Below, one piece after another: positions 27,056 to 35,913 of a stretch of DNA of 64,000 bases. Under the pieces are notes generated by a model that did no database searches, had not been told where the DNA came from, and worked only from the letters and a program-made list of their open reading frames with translations. This stretch comes from Niabella sp. (GTDB lineage Bacteria; Bacteroidota; Bacteroidia; Chitinophagales; Chitinophagaceae): assembly GCA_027493055.1 (NCBI GenBank), contig JAPUDO010000012.1, positions 1 through 64,000 of the forward strand, in the 5' to 3' direction. The translations under genes and the position numbers were made by a program. The stretch's first letter is position 1; each line of letters starts with the position of its first letter.

Positions 27056-27712
27056 ATGCTTTACACCGCCGGTCCAAACCTGACAATCGGCTTTCATGGG
27101 TGTGATGAAAAAACACGCGACAAACTGCTTGTCAACCCTAACGAAGTAAAAATCAGCCGGGAAAAATTTGACTGGCTCGGGAATGGTATGTATTTCTGGG
27201 AGAATAATTATGAACGTGCCCTGCAATGGGCAAAAGATAAACAAAAGCGAAGCTCTATAGACAAACCGGCTGTTATTGGTGCTGTACTGCAACTAAATTA
27301 TTGCTGTGATTTTTTGGATAGTGAATACATCAATACCCTCCGGCACTATTACAAGTTGATGGAAACCTTTTATGAAAATGCCGAACAGCCATTACCTAAA
27401 AATAAAGACCTGCCTTCTGATAAGTATAAAGATAAAATCATAAGAGAATTAGATTGTTCTGTAATTGAATTTATGCATTCAGAGGTTCAACGGCAAGCCA
27501 GGGAAGAAATACAGGTCCGGGGCTACACCGGCATAAAAATTTTTGATTCCGTCTGTGGCGTCTTTACAGAAGGCGGTCCTGCTTTTGAGGGAGCAGGACT
27601 GTTCGAGAAAAGTCATATCCAGGTTTGTATAAGAAATCCCAATTGTATTAAAGGCTTTTTTATCCCACGCAAAGAGATTGATTTTCTAAACTACCTGAAT
27701 ATAGCAGGATAA
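27056..27712 (+). CDS. Predicted ADP-ribosyltransferase (H-Y-E class), putative toxin
   Basis: A 218-residue cytoplasmic protein with no signal peptide. GFHG (His14) followed by WLGNGMYFWENNYERALQWA (Tyr46) closely follows the 'HG ... GxGxYF' NAD-binding pattern of PARP- and diphtheria-toxin-type ADP-ribosyltransferases. The third catalytic acid could be Glu172, Glu178 or Glu184, in the segment before KSHIQVCIRNP. A middle LDCSVIEFMH motif is probably family-specific. It follows a 59-residue gene by 6 bp, an arrangement typical of toxin-antitoxin pairs, and an integrase remnant lies next to it. Target and toxicity are inferred, not shown. No matching Pfam name is claimed. Confidence 0.65.
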   Translation: MLYTAGPNLTIGFHGCDEKTRDKLLVNPNEVKISREKFDWLGNGMYFWENNYERALQWAKDKQKRSSIDKPAVIGAVLQLNYCCDFLDSEYINTLRHYYKLMETFYENAEQPLPKNKDLPSDKYKDKIIRELDCSVIEFMHSEVQRQAREEIQVRGYTGIKIFDSVCGVFTEGGPAFEGAGLFEKSHIQVCIRNPNCIKGFFIPRKEIDFLNYLNIAG

Positions 27713-27739
27713 AGCAAACTATATCGCCCATCCTTTCAG

Positions 27740-28030
27740 ACAGTCATTATGCTTCCGTGTCTTGCATTTGGCCATAGCCAGATATGTCTCTCTTAATTGA
27801 ATCAACAGGAAAGCACAGCACTTGCTTGCCGATATATGTACCACAGTACAAGTGAGCCCCAATAAATCTTATCGTACAGGCATATTTTTTAGGTGAACCA
27901 CTTCTATTGATTCATAGTCCACATCACCCCAACAAAGTCTCCGAATATCTGAGACGCAGCTACCCCTCTCCATCGAACACGCTGATTGTTTGAGTCGTAA
28001 CAAAGTGAGGGGATAGAAAATGCAGAGAAA
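27740..28030 (-). pseudogene. Probable remnant of a tyrosine recombinase
   Basis: No intact frame exists, but the minus strand contains broken pieces that resemble a Bacteroidetes integrase. One frame (about 27990-27880) reads ...ACSMERGSCVSDIRRLCWGDVDYE, close to the usual 'FTGLR-SDIRxLxWxDVD' block around the first catalytic Arg. After a stop, another frame (about 27897-27745) reads GTYIGKQ and PVDSIKRDISGYGQMQDTE, loosely like the 'HTxAT ... VSKxLGHxxxxTTE' C-terminal block with the key residues lost. The assignment is by eye only. Confidence 0.35.
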
Positions 28031-28145
28031 AAGACCACAGATTTTTTATAGCAGGTATTTGTGTCCACACAATAAGGCCCACCGGGGCAAGACGCCGGGA
28101 AGAGTTCAACTGTTGATAACATCATTATACAATCTTAACTTGAAC

Positions 28146-28153
28146 TATATTTG
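28146..28153 (+). promoter_or_regulatory. TAnnTTTG -7 box of pyrD
   Basis: TATATTTG, a full match, ends 6 nt before the pyrD ATG at 28160. The message would be leaderless or nearly so. Confidence 0.6.
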
Positions 28154-28159
28154 CATCCG

Positions 28160-29206
28160 ATGTATTCACTACTCCGCAAGATCTATTTTATGTTCCCGCC
28201 TGAAAAGGCGCATTATATGGCTATGAACCAGTTGAAACTGCTTACGGCAACATCGGCAGGGAAAGCGCTGGTCAGCTCATTCACGCATTCTAAAAACCCC
28301 TCTTTAGAAACACGCTTTTTAAACATGGCTTTTAAAAACCCCGTGGGACTGGGTGCAGGGTTTGATAAAAACGCAAAATATTTAAACGAGCTGGAAGCCC
28401 TCGGCTTTGGCTTTGTAGAGATAGGAACAGTAACCCCACTGGCCCAGGATGGCAACCCGCAGCCCAGGCTGTTCAGGCTGCCGGCTGATAAGGCCCTTAT
28501 TAACCGCATGGGTTTTAACAACGAGGGCGCTGATGTAATTACCGAAAGGCTGCGTTTGTGGCGCGAAAAGAAAGCCGGCAGCAATGAAAAATACCCGTTG
28601 ATCATTGGCGGCAATATTGGCAAGAACAAAGTAACGCCTAATGAAGATGCCTGGAAGGATTATGCTACCTGCTTTAATAAGCTGCATCATTACGTGGATT
28701 ATTTTGTGGTGAACGTAAGCAGCCCTAACACACCGGGGCTACGTGAGCTGCAGGAAAAAGAATCCCTAAGGAAAATTATATGGAACCTTGCTATGATCAA
28801 TAATGGCAAAGCGGTTGCCAAACCTATATTATTAAAAATAGCACCCGACCTTACGCAATCGCAGATTGACGATGTAATAGAACTGGCAGCTGAAGTGAAA
28901 CTGGATGGGCTGGTAATATGCAATACCACTATTGACCGGAATGGCCTGAACACCCCCGTTGCCGAACAGGAAAAGATTGGGGCGGGAGGTTTAAGCGGCA
29001 AACCCGTGAGGGCTAAAAGCACCGGTATTATTGAATACGTGCATAAACAAACCGGCGGCGGTATCCCTATCATTGGCTCAGGCGGTATTTTTACCGGCGT
29101 TGACGCCAAAGAAAAAATGGCAGCCGGCGCCTCCCTGGTTCAAGTATGGACAGGGTTTATTTATCAGGGCCCCGGCATTGTAAAGCAAATCTGTGATTCT
29201 TTATAA
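28160..29206 (+). CDS. pyrD: Dihydroorotate dehydrogenase (quinone), class 2
   Basis: Membrane-associated FMN enzyme that oxidises dihydroorotate to orotate in pyrimidine synthesis and passes electrons to quinone. The N-terminal amphipathic helices (YSLLRKIYFMFPPEKAHYMAM) are typical of class 2. The barrel has GLGAGFDKNAK, EIGTVTPLAQDGNPQPRLFRL, the active-site Ser in NVSSPNTPGL, and IIGSGGIFTG for the phosphate of FMN. The length of 348 residues is normal. The ATG at 28160 is preferred to an upstream TTG, which belongs to the promoter box. Confidence 0.96.
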   Translation: MYSLLRKIYFMFPPEKAHYMAMNQLKLLTATSAGKALVSSFTHSKNPSLETRFLNMAFKNPVGLGAGFDKNAKYLNELEALGFGFVEIGTVTPLAQDGNPQPRLFRLPADKALINRMGFNNEGADVITERLRLWREKKAGSNEKYPLIIGGNIGKNKVTPNEDAWKDYATCFNKLHHYVDYFVVNVSSPNTPGLRELQEKESLRKIIWNLAMINNGKAVAKPILLKIAPDLTQSQIDDVIELAAEVKLDGLVICNTTIDRNGLNTPVAEQEKIGAGGLSGKPVRAKSTGIIEYVHKQTGGGIPIIGSGGIFTGVDAKEKMAAGASLVQVWTGFIYQGPGIVKQICDSL

Positions 29207-29214
29207 ACCTGACT

Positions 29215-30030
29215 ATGGACTTATTATTTATCTCCGCTTCTGAGCTGTTTACATTTGACTCCCTGGTAAGCTTTGTTATACTTGTTATACTTGAAGTTGT
29301 GCTGGGTATAGACAATGTGATCTTTGTAAGTATTATCCTGAACCGGCTGCCACAGCAACTGCAAAAAAAAGGCCGCACCACCTGGATGGTAACCGGTATA
29401 ATAAGCCGCTGTCTGCTGCTGGCCGCGCTCAGCTGGCTGCTGGCCCAAAAAGGGAAATACATCATCCCTGAAAGCTGGTTTGGCAAAGGCTTTGACCTGG
29501 CAAGCATCGTAATGCTGGCAGGAGGTTTATTCCTTATTTATAAATCCGTAAAAGAGATCCACCATAAGCTGGAAGGAGAAGATCCGTCAGCCAATGTACA
29601 AAATCAAAAAAAACTGAGCTTTGGCCAGGCTATTGCACAGATACTGGTAATAGACGCTGTGTTCTCTTTCGACAGTGTTATAACAGCAGGCGGAACGGCC
29701 AGGCATCTTGAAATAATGGTTGCGGCGGTTATTGTTGCCATGATCGTTATGTTCACCTTCAGTCCTAAAATTGCTGCTTTTATAGAAAAGCACCCAACGT
29801 TAAAAATGCTGGCATTGTCATTCCTGGTGATGATTGGTGTAAGTCTGATTGTGGAAGGATGGAACTCCGAAATGGCCCACGAGCTGCATTTGAAAAACTA
29901 CATTTATTTTGCAATGGCATTCTCCTTTATTGTTGAAGTACTGAATATGGTAATGCGGAAAAGAGCAGGCTCACACGTGGTAAAATTGAATGCACCGAGG
30001 CTGAAAGAAGAAGATCGTTCACAGGAATAA
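29215..30030 (+). CDS. TerC family membrane protein
   Basis: A 271-residue integral membrane protein with about seven helices. The TerC signatures are present: EVVLGIDNVIFVSII near residue 25 and VIDAVFSFDSVITAGG near residue 140, each with a conserved Asp pair. It is the short form, without the extended loop of the other TerC protein at 8653, so the two belong to different subfamilies. It follows pyrD by 8 bp and is probably co-transcribed. A metal-export role is inferred from the family. Confidence 0.9.
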   Translation: MDLLFISASELFTFDSLVSFVILVILEVVLGIDNVIFVSIILNRLPQQLQKKGRTTWMVTGIISRCLLLAALSWLLAQKGKYIIPESWFGKGFDLASIVMLAGGLFLIYKSVKEIHHKLEGEDPSANVQNQKKLSFGQAIAQILVIDAVFSFDSVITAGGTARHLEIMVAAVIVAMIVMFTFSPKIAAFIEKHPTLKMLALSFLVMIGVSLIVEGWNSEMAHELHLKNYIYFAMAFSFIVEVLNMVMRKRAGSHVVKLNAPRLKEEDRSQE

Positions 30031-30200
30031 TTTATGTATTTATTGTGTAACTTGCTGACCTGTTTTTCCAGGCGTAGCGCAGCTTATAGAAAATCAATAT
30101 GAGGTACGCGTATTATCCCGCAGCAGGCGGGACCGCGGGCAAGCGTTTTGAGTTTGAGGCTCTTGCCATACCGGTGCTAAAACCCTATGATCACAATTTT

Positions 30201-30277
30201 CGGGATGTAGCGCAGCCCGGTAGCGCGCTTCGTTCGGGACGAAGAGGCCGCTGGTTCGAATCCAGTCATCCCGACCA
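30201..30277 (+). tRNA. tRNA-Pro (anticodon CGG)
   Basis: A complete cloverleaf. Acceptor arms CGGGATG/CATCCCG, a D arm with AGCGCAG...GGTAGCGC, an anticodon stem CTTCG/CGAAG with loop TTCGGGA (anticodon CGG), and a T arm containing GGTTCGAATCC. The discriminator base is A and the 3' CCA is encoded at 30275-30277. Confidence 0.95.
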
Positions 30278-30280
30278 CTT

Positions 30281-30309
30281 ACGAAGCTATTGATTTTCAA
30301 TAGCTTCGT
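30281..30309 (+). terminator. Hairpin terminator after tRNA-Pro
   Basis: A 13-bp perfect stem (ACGAAGCTATTGA with its complement) around a 3-nt T loop begins 3 nt after the tRNA CCA end. Confidence 0.7.
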
Positions 30310-30366
30310 TAAGTATCAACATGTATCGCTTTTAACACCTGCCTGTTAATCACAAATTTTTTAATT

Positions 30367-30501
30367 ATGGCTACTCACAAGAAAGGAAGGAGCGTTTTAG
30401 TGATCAAACATTTGTTGAAGCGCATAAACAAACGTACTATAGCATCAAGTGATGATACGAGTGCTATTTATCTCGCTTTTTTTCGTAATTCCTGTATGTA
30501 A
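30367..30501 (+). CDS. Possible small basic protein (44 residues)
   Basis: The open frame begins MATHKKGRSVLVIKH and is rich in Lys and Arg for its first 23 residues. It then runs into SSDDTSAIY and a tail. It overlaps the last 34 bp of the converging response-regulator gene. The first 35 residues look protein-like, but there is no family match I recognise and no clear ribosome-binding site. The call is tentative. Confidence 0.3.
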   Translation: MATHKKGRSVLVIKHLLKRINKRTIASSDDTSAIYLAFFRNSCM

Positions 30502-31247
30502 TCAGAAGGATACATTCCAAACTGTTTATAAAAATTTCTGCTAAACTGCCTGTAAGATCCAAAACCCACCTTTTCACTTACTTCATATACTTTGTAACCT
30601 TCTTCGGCAAGCAGGCTGACAGCATACTTTAGTCTTGTTTCTCTTATCAGGTCATTTGGGGAAAGATCCGAAACTTCAGCAATTTTCCGGTAAAGCGTAG
30701 CCCTGCTCATGTTCATCATAGAAGCCAGATGATCTACATTCAGATCAATATTATCTATATTATCATGTATAAGCCTGCCGATCCTGTTCCGGAAAGCTTC
30801 TTCCTCTTTATTATGCACGGTTGTGTTTATATGAACAACAGGAGTATTCACAAAATAGTGTCTGAGCTTGTCACGGTTCTGTAAAAGCGTGGCCACCTGC
30901 ACTTTTAAGTACTTTGGAGAAAAAGGTTTTTCGATATAAGCATCAGCGCCTAGCTCAATACCTTCTATTTTTGATTGCAATGTGTTTTTTGCCGTTAATA
31001 TAATAACAGGGATATGACTATACGTTACCTCCGATTTAATGATCTTGCAGAGCTCAAACCCATCCATTTCCGGCATCATTACATCTGTAATTACCAGGTG
31101 CACTAAATTATCCCGCATTACTTTCAGTGCTTCCACACCGTTCAATGCGGTAAGTATCATATACTCATCTATAAGGTCTTTTGTTACAAACCTTAATATA
31201 TCCTCGTTATCCTCTACCAACAATACGATCGGCTTTTCCTGTACCAT
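30468..31247 (-). CDS. Response regulator: receiver plus AraC-type DNA-binding domain
   Basis: A 259-residue cytoplasmic transcription factor. Residues 5-125 are a receiver domain with the acidic pocket VEDNED, phospho-acceptor Asp55 in VITDVMMPEMDG and the Lys in YIEKPFSP. Residues from about 150 to 255 form an AraC-family double helix-turn-helix (LNVDHLASMMNMSRATLYRKI and VGFGSYRQFSRNFYKQFGMYPSDY). In classical hybrid two-component systems of Bacteroidetes these two domains are the C-terminus of the sensor. Here they are a separate gene 52 bp after the kinase. The likely targets are the PUL promoters just upstream. Confidence 0.94.
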   Translation of the reverse strand: MVQEKPIVLLVEDNEDILRFVTKDLIDEYMILTALNGVEALKVMRDNLVHLVITDVMMPEMDGFELCKIIKSEVTYSHIPVIILTAKNTLQSKIEGIELGADAYIEKPFSPKYLKVQVATLLQNRDKLRHYFVNTPVVHINTTVHNKEEEAFRNRIGRLIHDNIDNIDLNVDHLASMMNMSRATLYRKIAEVSDLSPNDLIRETRLKYAVSLLAEEGYKVYEVSEKVGFGSYRQFSRNFYKQFGMYPSDYIQELRKKAR

Positions 31248-31299
31248 ATTAAACTAATAATTTCGCAATCTGCCAAAAAGTATTACAGCAATTTAATAC

Positions 31300-34200
31300 C
31301 TAATGATCATTAACCGGCAAGGTTAATACAAAAATATTCAAAGATTCCTGGTTCTCCATTAAAATAAGATTACCTCCATGTAGCTGTGCTAAAGAACGCG
31401 CCAGCGACAAGCCAATGCCTGATCCTGACAACCTTTCCGTTTCTTTTAACCGAAAAAAAGTTTCAAAAATTTTATCCATCATTTTGGCGGGGATCAGGTT
31501 GCCATCATTCTTAAAAAGAATAGTAAATTCAGTATCTGACGCTGTTAAAGGCAACAACTCAACAACCACACTTTTGTTGGCGTATTTAATTGCGTTATCA
31601 AATAAATTGCTGATTATTTTATTCATTGCCTCAATATCTACAAATGCCGTGAAAGAAGAAGGATGGATCAGCTCAAAATCAATATTTTTTTGCTCTGCCG
31701 ACATCAGGAACCTAAGATAATGATCGTTCAGCAATGCCACCATATCTGTTTTCTCTGCATTAATATTGAAGGCGTCTGCTTCAACTTTCCTGAAATCAAG
31801 CAACTGATTGGTAAGCTCTATCAGGCGATCGGTATTTTTTTCTATGATCTTAAGATTGGCCTTAACCGAAGAAGGGTCTCCGGCATCATCTATTATTTTT
31901 TCCATTGGCCCTTTTATAAGGGTAAGGGGCGTTTTTATCTCATGCGCTACATTGGTGAAAAAATCTACTTTCGCCTGGCTGATCTCTTTTTGCTTTTTAA
32001 ATTCGATCAGTTCTAACCGACGTTTATTTTTTGCGAGGTGATAACTGTGATAACTTCGTATGGCAGCGAACACCGCAATAATTACCAATACTGTATATAT
32101 GAAATAAGCCCATTTGCTTTTCCAAAATGGAGGAAGCACCCTGATAGTAAGCAGCGCATACTCCGGACTCCATGCGCCCCTGCTCACTGCGCTTTTTACC
32201 ATAAAAGTGTATATGCCGGAAGAAAGCTCGGTGAAGAAAACCTTCCTGTTTGATTTCAGATAGATCCAATCCTGATCCAGCCCTTTCATCATATAGGCAT
32301 ACTCTGTGGCATCAGGAGTAGTAAAACTAAGCGCCGCAAAATCAATGCTGAAACTTGACTGATCATGCCTGAGCGTAATTTCTTTGGAATAAATAATGGA
32401 CTGCTTTAACGGAGAACCGGAAGGGGCCACACTTACTTCTTTATTATTTATCTGAAAGCCGGTAAGGTATGTGGGCGGCTTGTAGGTGTTTGCTTCAAAT
32501 GAATTGGGCATAAAACTTATCAGCCCCTTAACACTGCCAAAATATAACGTTTTACCCTGATCATTAAAGGCTGAATTATAATTGAACTGATCTGTTAGAA
32601 GGCCATCTGATTTTGTATATACTGCCCGCACTTCTTCTGTAACCGGAGAGAAATTTACCAATCCTTTGGAAGTGGTGATCCAGAAATCTCCTTTACCGTC
32701 TTCCAGAATCGCATAAATAAGATTACCCGGAAGACCATCTTCGGTTGTATAGTTAGTAAAAGTATTTTTATTACGGTTGAAGCGGCTTAGCCCACCTTCC
32801 GTTCCCACCCACAACTGCTTACGGGAATCTTCAAAGATCCAGTTGATCCTGTTATTAATGATAGCGTTTTTTGATGCTGATTCATATTTGAAGTTTCCCT
32901 TTGTGTTTGTATGAGGATTGAAATAAAACAAACCCTCGCTATAAGAACCTGCCCATATAGTACCATCATCAGCTTCGTAAATATGCTTATAAAACAGGGG
33001 CGGAATATCTTTAACGGGATCAAACTTATTTTCTGCCGGATTAAAATAACAAAGCCCCCTATCGGTCGCCACTAAAATCCTGCCAGCCTTCGTTTTTATT
33101 AAATCACATACGAAATCGCTTTTCAGCGAATGTTTAAGAGCGCTGTAGTGCCTTAACAGTTTCCCTGAATTGATATCAATCACATCAAGCCCGCCGTGAA
33201 AAGTGCCTACCCAAATCTCGTTTTCATTTACTAAAAGGCCATGAATATTGGTATGAGATACTTTATACCGGGCAGAATAGGGAGTAAACTGCGTGAATAT
33301 ACCGGTGGCCGGATCTAACCTGTTTAAACCTGCATCTTCGGTGCCTATCCATAAATTACCATTTCCGTCCTTACATATCTCGTGTATAGCATTCCCATTT
33401 ATAGCATTGCCTGCAGATTGTGGAAAGTATTTTTGAAAACAGGTAAGCTGTTTGGGATAATAATTGATACCCCCGAAATATGATCCTACCCACATACCTC
33501 CTTCTCTGTCGGGCCATAAGGCATATATTGCATTATCTGACAAAGAATACGGATCTCCATGGTGTTTCTTAAGATGGGTGATTTTGTTGTTCCTGAAGTT
33601 ATAAACAAATATGCCGGACTCACTTGCTATCCAGTATTCATCTTCACTGAACCGGGCAAAGTCTCTGATAAAAACCTGGCCACTACCTTCTTCAGGTAAA
33701 TCCTTCTTCAGAAAGCGTTTTGTTGATGTATCAAAAACATACAACCCATGACTGGCAGTACCTACCAATAAAAAACCTTTCCCGGTGTCATATACTTTCT
33801 GAATTCCCCTGGTGGTGGATGATGTATGGGAGTCAAATACATTAAAAGTTTCAGTAGCCGAAGAAGAGGGATCCAGACTGTGAATAACTCCTTTTGCAGT
33901 AGTAACCCAAATCCTTCCACCGGCAGATAAAGAAACAGACGTTACTTCCTCTCCCCGAAACTGCTTATAGAAAGAAAATTTTTTACTTCTGAGATCCAGC
34001 CACCCCAGCCGGTTTCGTATTATAAGCCAGAGCCGCTCCTTATCATCAAGAACAATTCCTCTTATTAGTTCCGCCGGCACCTGCGGCTGTAAAAAAAATT
34101 CCTCTTTTTCCGCATTATACCTGAAAAGCCCGTGGTCAGTTCCCACCCAAAGCTGCCTGTTCTTATCCTCATACAATGAGATTATGAAATTACTGCCGAT

Positions 34201-34434
34201 ACTGTTGGGATTCCCGCTTTGATTCTGAAACACTTTGAAAGCATAACCATCAAACCTGTTCAGACCGTCTTTCGTTCCAAACCACATAAACCCTTTATGA
34301 TCCTGGAGCATACAACCTACTGTATTATTTGAAAGACCGTTCTCTACCTGGTAATGCCTGAAATAATACGGCTGGGCTGCAGCAACAACAGCAAGCAAAA
34401 TAAAAAGCAGCACTCCCAAAAAGACTTTGCTCAT
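31300..34434 (-). CDS. Periplasmic-propeller sensor histidine kinase (split hybrid system)
   Basis: A kinase of 1044 residues. A signal sequence is followed by about 14 'regulator propeller' repeats (for example NGLSNNTVGCMLQDHKGFMW, ENRINWIFEDS-like blocks) and then a Y_Y_Y domain near residue 740. One membrane helix comes next (about 785-805), then HisKA with His near 831 in NVAHEIKTPL, and an ATPase domain with ISNLFDNAIKY and GSGIGLSLAR. It senses an oligosaccharide in the periplasm and phosphorylates the regulator encoded next. The usual fused receiver and AraC domains are absent. ATG 34434 is chosen over an upstream GTG at 34452. Confidence 0.93.
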   Translation of the reverse strand: MSKVFLGVLLFILLAVVAAAQPYYFRHYQVENGLSNNTVGCMLQDHKGFMWFGTKDGLNRFDGYAFKVFQNQSGNPNSIGSNFIISLYEDKNRQLWVGTDHGLFRYNAEKEEFFLQPQVPAELIRGIVLDDKERLWLIIRNRLGWLDLRSKKFSFYKQFRGEEVTSVSLSAGGRIWVTTAKGVIHSLDPSSSATETFNVFDSHTSSTTRGIQKVYDTGKGFLLVGTASHGLYVFDTSTKRFLKKDLPEEGSGQVFIRDFARFSEDEYWIASESGIFVYNFRNNKITHLKKHHGDPYSLSDNAIYALWPDREGGMWVGSYFGGINYYPKQLTCFQKYFPQSAGNAINGNAIHEICKDGNGNLWIGTEDAGLNRLDPATGIFTQFTPYSARYKVSHTNIHGLLVNENEIWVGTFHGGLDVIDINSGKLLRHYSALKHSLKSDFVCDLIKTKAGRILVATDRGLCYFNPAENKFDPVKDIPPLFYKHIYEADDGTIWAGSYSEGLFYFNPHTNTKGNFKYESASKNAIINNRINWIFEDSRKQLWVGTEGGLSRFNRNKNTFTNYTTEDGLPGNLIYAILEDGKGDFWITTSKGLVNFSPVTEEVRAVYTKSDGLLTDQFNYNSAFNDQGKTLYFGSVKGLISFMPNSFEANTYKPPTYLTGFQINNKEVSVAPSGSPLKQSIIYSKEITLRHDQSSFSIDFAALSFTTPDATEYAYMMKGLDQDWIYLKSNRKVFFTELSSGIYTFMVKSAVSRGAWSPEYALLTIRVLPPFWKSKWAYFIYTVLVIIAVFAAIRSYHSYHLAKNKRRLELIEFKKQKEISQAKVDFFTNVAHEIKTPLTLIKGPMEKIIDDAGDPSSVKANLKIIEKNTDRLIELTNQLLDFRKVEADAFNINAEKTDMVALLNDHYLRFLMSAEQKNIDFELIHPSSFTAFVDIEAMNKIISNLFDNAIKYANKSVVVELLPLTASDTEFTILFKNDGNLIPAKMMDKIFETFFRLKETERLSGSGIGLSLARSLAQLHGGNLILMENQESLNIFVLTLPVNDH

Positions 34435-34772
34435 AAAGTTTATTGTTCGCACTGTAATTTAGCAAATAGTGACCGATATTTTGTGGCGGGTGATAACACC
34501 CTGCCACGAACACCGCTGTTGCGTGTTATCACCGACAGCAAAATGTTATGCACCCGACGATCATAACAGGACAGACGCGTAAATTTATTTCTTTAAATAC
34601 CCGAACAACGTTGCGCAGCTATGCAGCGCTTTTAACCGGGGAATTTATCATCTTCTTCTACAAAATATATTACCACTCCACGGTAAAAGAAAGTATTAAT
34701 TCATCCGCATAGGAGCGGTGATATATTTCAATTTATACGTTCGTCCTGACAATCTTAACGATCTCAGATAAT
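34435..34772. promoter_or_regulatory. Upstream region of the sensor kinase with inverted GGTGATAACAC repeats
   Basis: A gene-free spacer between the last PUL enzyme and the kinase. GGTGATAACAC (34489-34499) and its exact inverse GTGTTATCACC (34523-34533) could form an 11-bp stem with a 23-nt loop. The first copy is itself framed by GTGGC/GCCAC. The same word occurs at 12155, 12216 and 61411, so it is a dispersed repeat rather than a private operator. The rest is AT-rich, without a clear gene. Confidence 0.5.
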
Positions 34773-35870
34773 TTATCTCTTTAACCTTATGACTTCGCTG
34801 GCTGCCAATAGAAATGCCCCGGTTCCATATACTTCCCAGCTATCAGCATTAAAGTTCGTTCCCGGGCTTGCCCCAATTGGCTGCACCCATCCCACACGGC
34901 CTTCTTCGTTAACACAATTAATAAGCGCTTTCCATGCTTTTTCCACAACAGGCAGAAATATGTTTTTATCCAGGATCTTATTATTAATACCCCACGCTAA
35001 AGCATAACAGAAGAACCCTGAACCGCTTACTTCCCCTCCAGGGTAGGCTGCCGGGTCTAACAGGCTCGCTCTCCATAATCCGTCTTCCTGCTGAAGCGGG
35101 GCCACTCTTGTTGCCATTTCTTTTAACAGCCCTTCATAAAAAGGACGCTGAGGATAATCTGCCGGCAACTCCTGAAGTATGCGTACCAGACCGCCCATTA
35201 CCCAGCCATTTCCTCTTGACCAGAATATTTTTTGGCCGTTGGCTTCTCTCTTACCGGATCCATCGGGCTTTATAACAAAATTCAGATCCCTGGCAAAAAG
35301 CTTTTCTTCTTTATTATAAAGCAAATCGTAGGTTTCCTTAAAATACTGATCGTTAGTTTCAAGATATTTTTTATCTCCTGTTATAAGACCTAATTTTACT
35401 AATACAGGCGGCCCCATAAATAAGGCATCGCACCACCACCATTTAATAACTTCCACATCATTTTTCCGGGGGTAAGGCCTTGAAAGGAGCAGATTGACAG
35501 TATCTATAGTTGGTTGAATCATCTCCTGCTTTTTCTCTTTCCGGTACAGATCTAAATATGTTTGACTGATAGCGATATCATCTGCATGATACCAGCGTTT
35601 ATAAGGTTGCCACTTCTCCATCTTTCCCATATTCATTAACGACTTGTAAATATCCCCTGACCTTGTGGTTTGCCATGCAGCCACCACACCCGCGTAAAAA
35701 GCGCCATTTGTCCAGTCCCTGGGATCATGCTTGGGATGTGCCAACTGCCATTGAACAGCTTTTTTCATTGTCTGTTTAATGTACTTCTTATTGAAGGCTT
35801 TACCATCTGCCTGGGAAAAGGCAGCAACAGAGAATGCCAGAAATGACATTACGGTGAATAACTTTTTCAT
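34773..35870 (-). CDS. GH105 (GH88-like) unsaturated uronyl hydrolase
   Basis: A 365-residue secreted or periplasmic enzyme with a signal peptide (MKKLFTVMSFLAFSVAAFSQ). The (alpha/alpha)6-barrel motifs match GH105/YesR-type hydrolases: YHADDIAISQTY, the catalytic Asp in WWWCDALFMGPPV (near residue 148), FWSRGNGWVMGGL and VSGSGFFCYALAWG. These enzymes remove the 4,5-unsaturated uronic acid left by polysaccharide lyases, by hydration of the double bond. It is the last enzyme gene of the PUL. The exact polymer (rhamnogalacturonan, ulvan or glycosaminoglycan) cannot be fixed. Confidence 0.9.
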   Translation of the reverse strand: MKKLFTVMSFLAFSVAAFSQADGKAFNKKYIKQTMKKAVQWQLAHPKHDPRDWTNGAFYAGVVAAWQTTRSGDIYKSLMNMGKMEKWQPYKRWYHADDIAISQTYLDLYRKEKKQEMIQPTIDTVNLLLSRPYPRKNDVEVIKWWWCDALFMGPPVLVKLGLITGDKKYLETNDQYFKETYDLLYNKEEKLFARDLNFVIKPDGSGKREANGQKIFWSRGNGWVMGGLVRILQELPADYPQRPFYEGLLKEMATRVAPLQQEDGLWRASLLDPAAYPGGEVSGSGFFCYALAWGINNKILDKNIFLPVVEKAWKALINCVNEEGRVGWVQPIGASPGTNFNADSWEVYGTGAFLLAASEVIRLKR

Positions 35871-35913
35871 TACTATTAATTATAAATCGGAATTTGAGTG
35901 AAACAATTTTTTT

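Noticed and set aside
27904-28125. A 73-residue minus-strand open frame
   Set aside because: It overlaps the integrase-like fragments in a different frame and has no coherent protein features, so the remnant explanation is preferred.
30072-30110. A tRNA-like start (gcgtagcgcagctt) upstream of tRNA-Pro
   Set aside because: It resembles only the D-arm region of the neighbouring tRNA. No anticodon or T arm can be built, so it is not a second tRNA.
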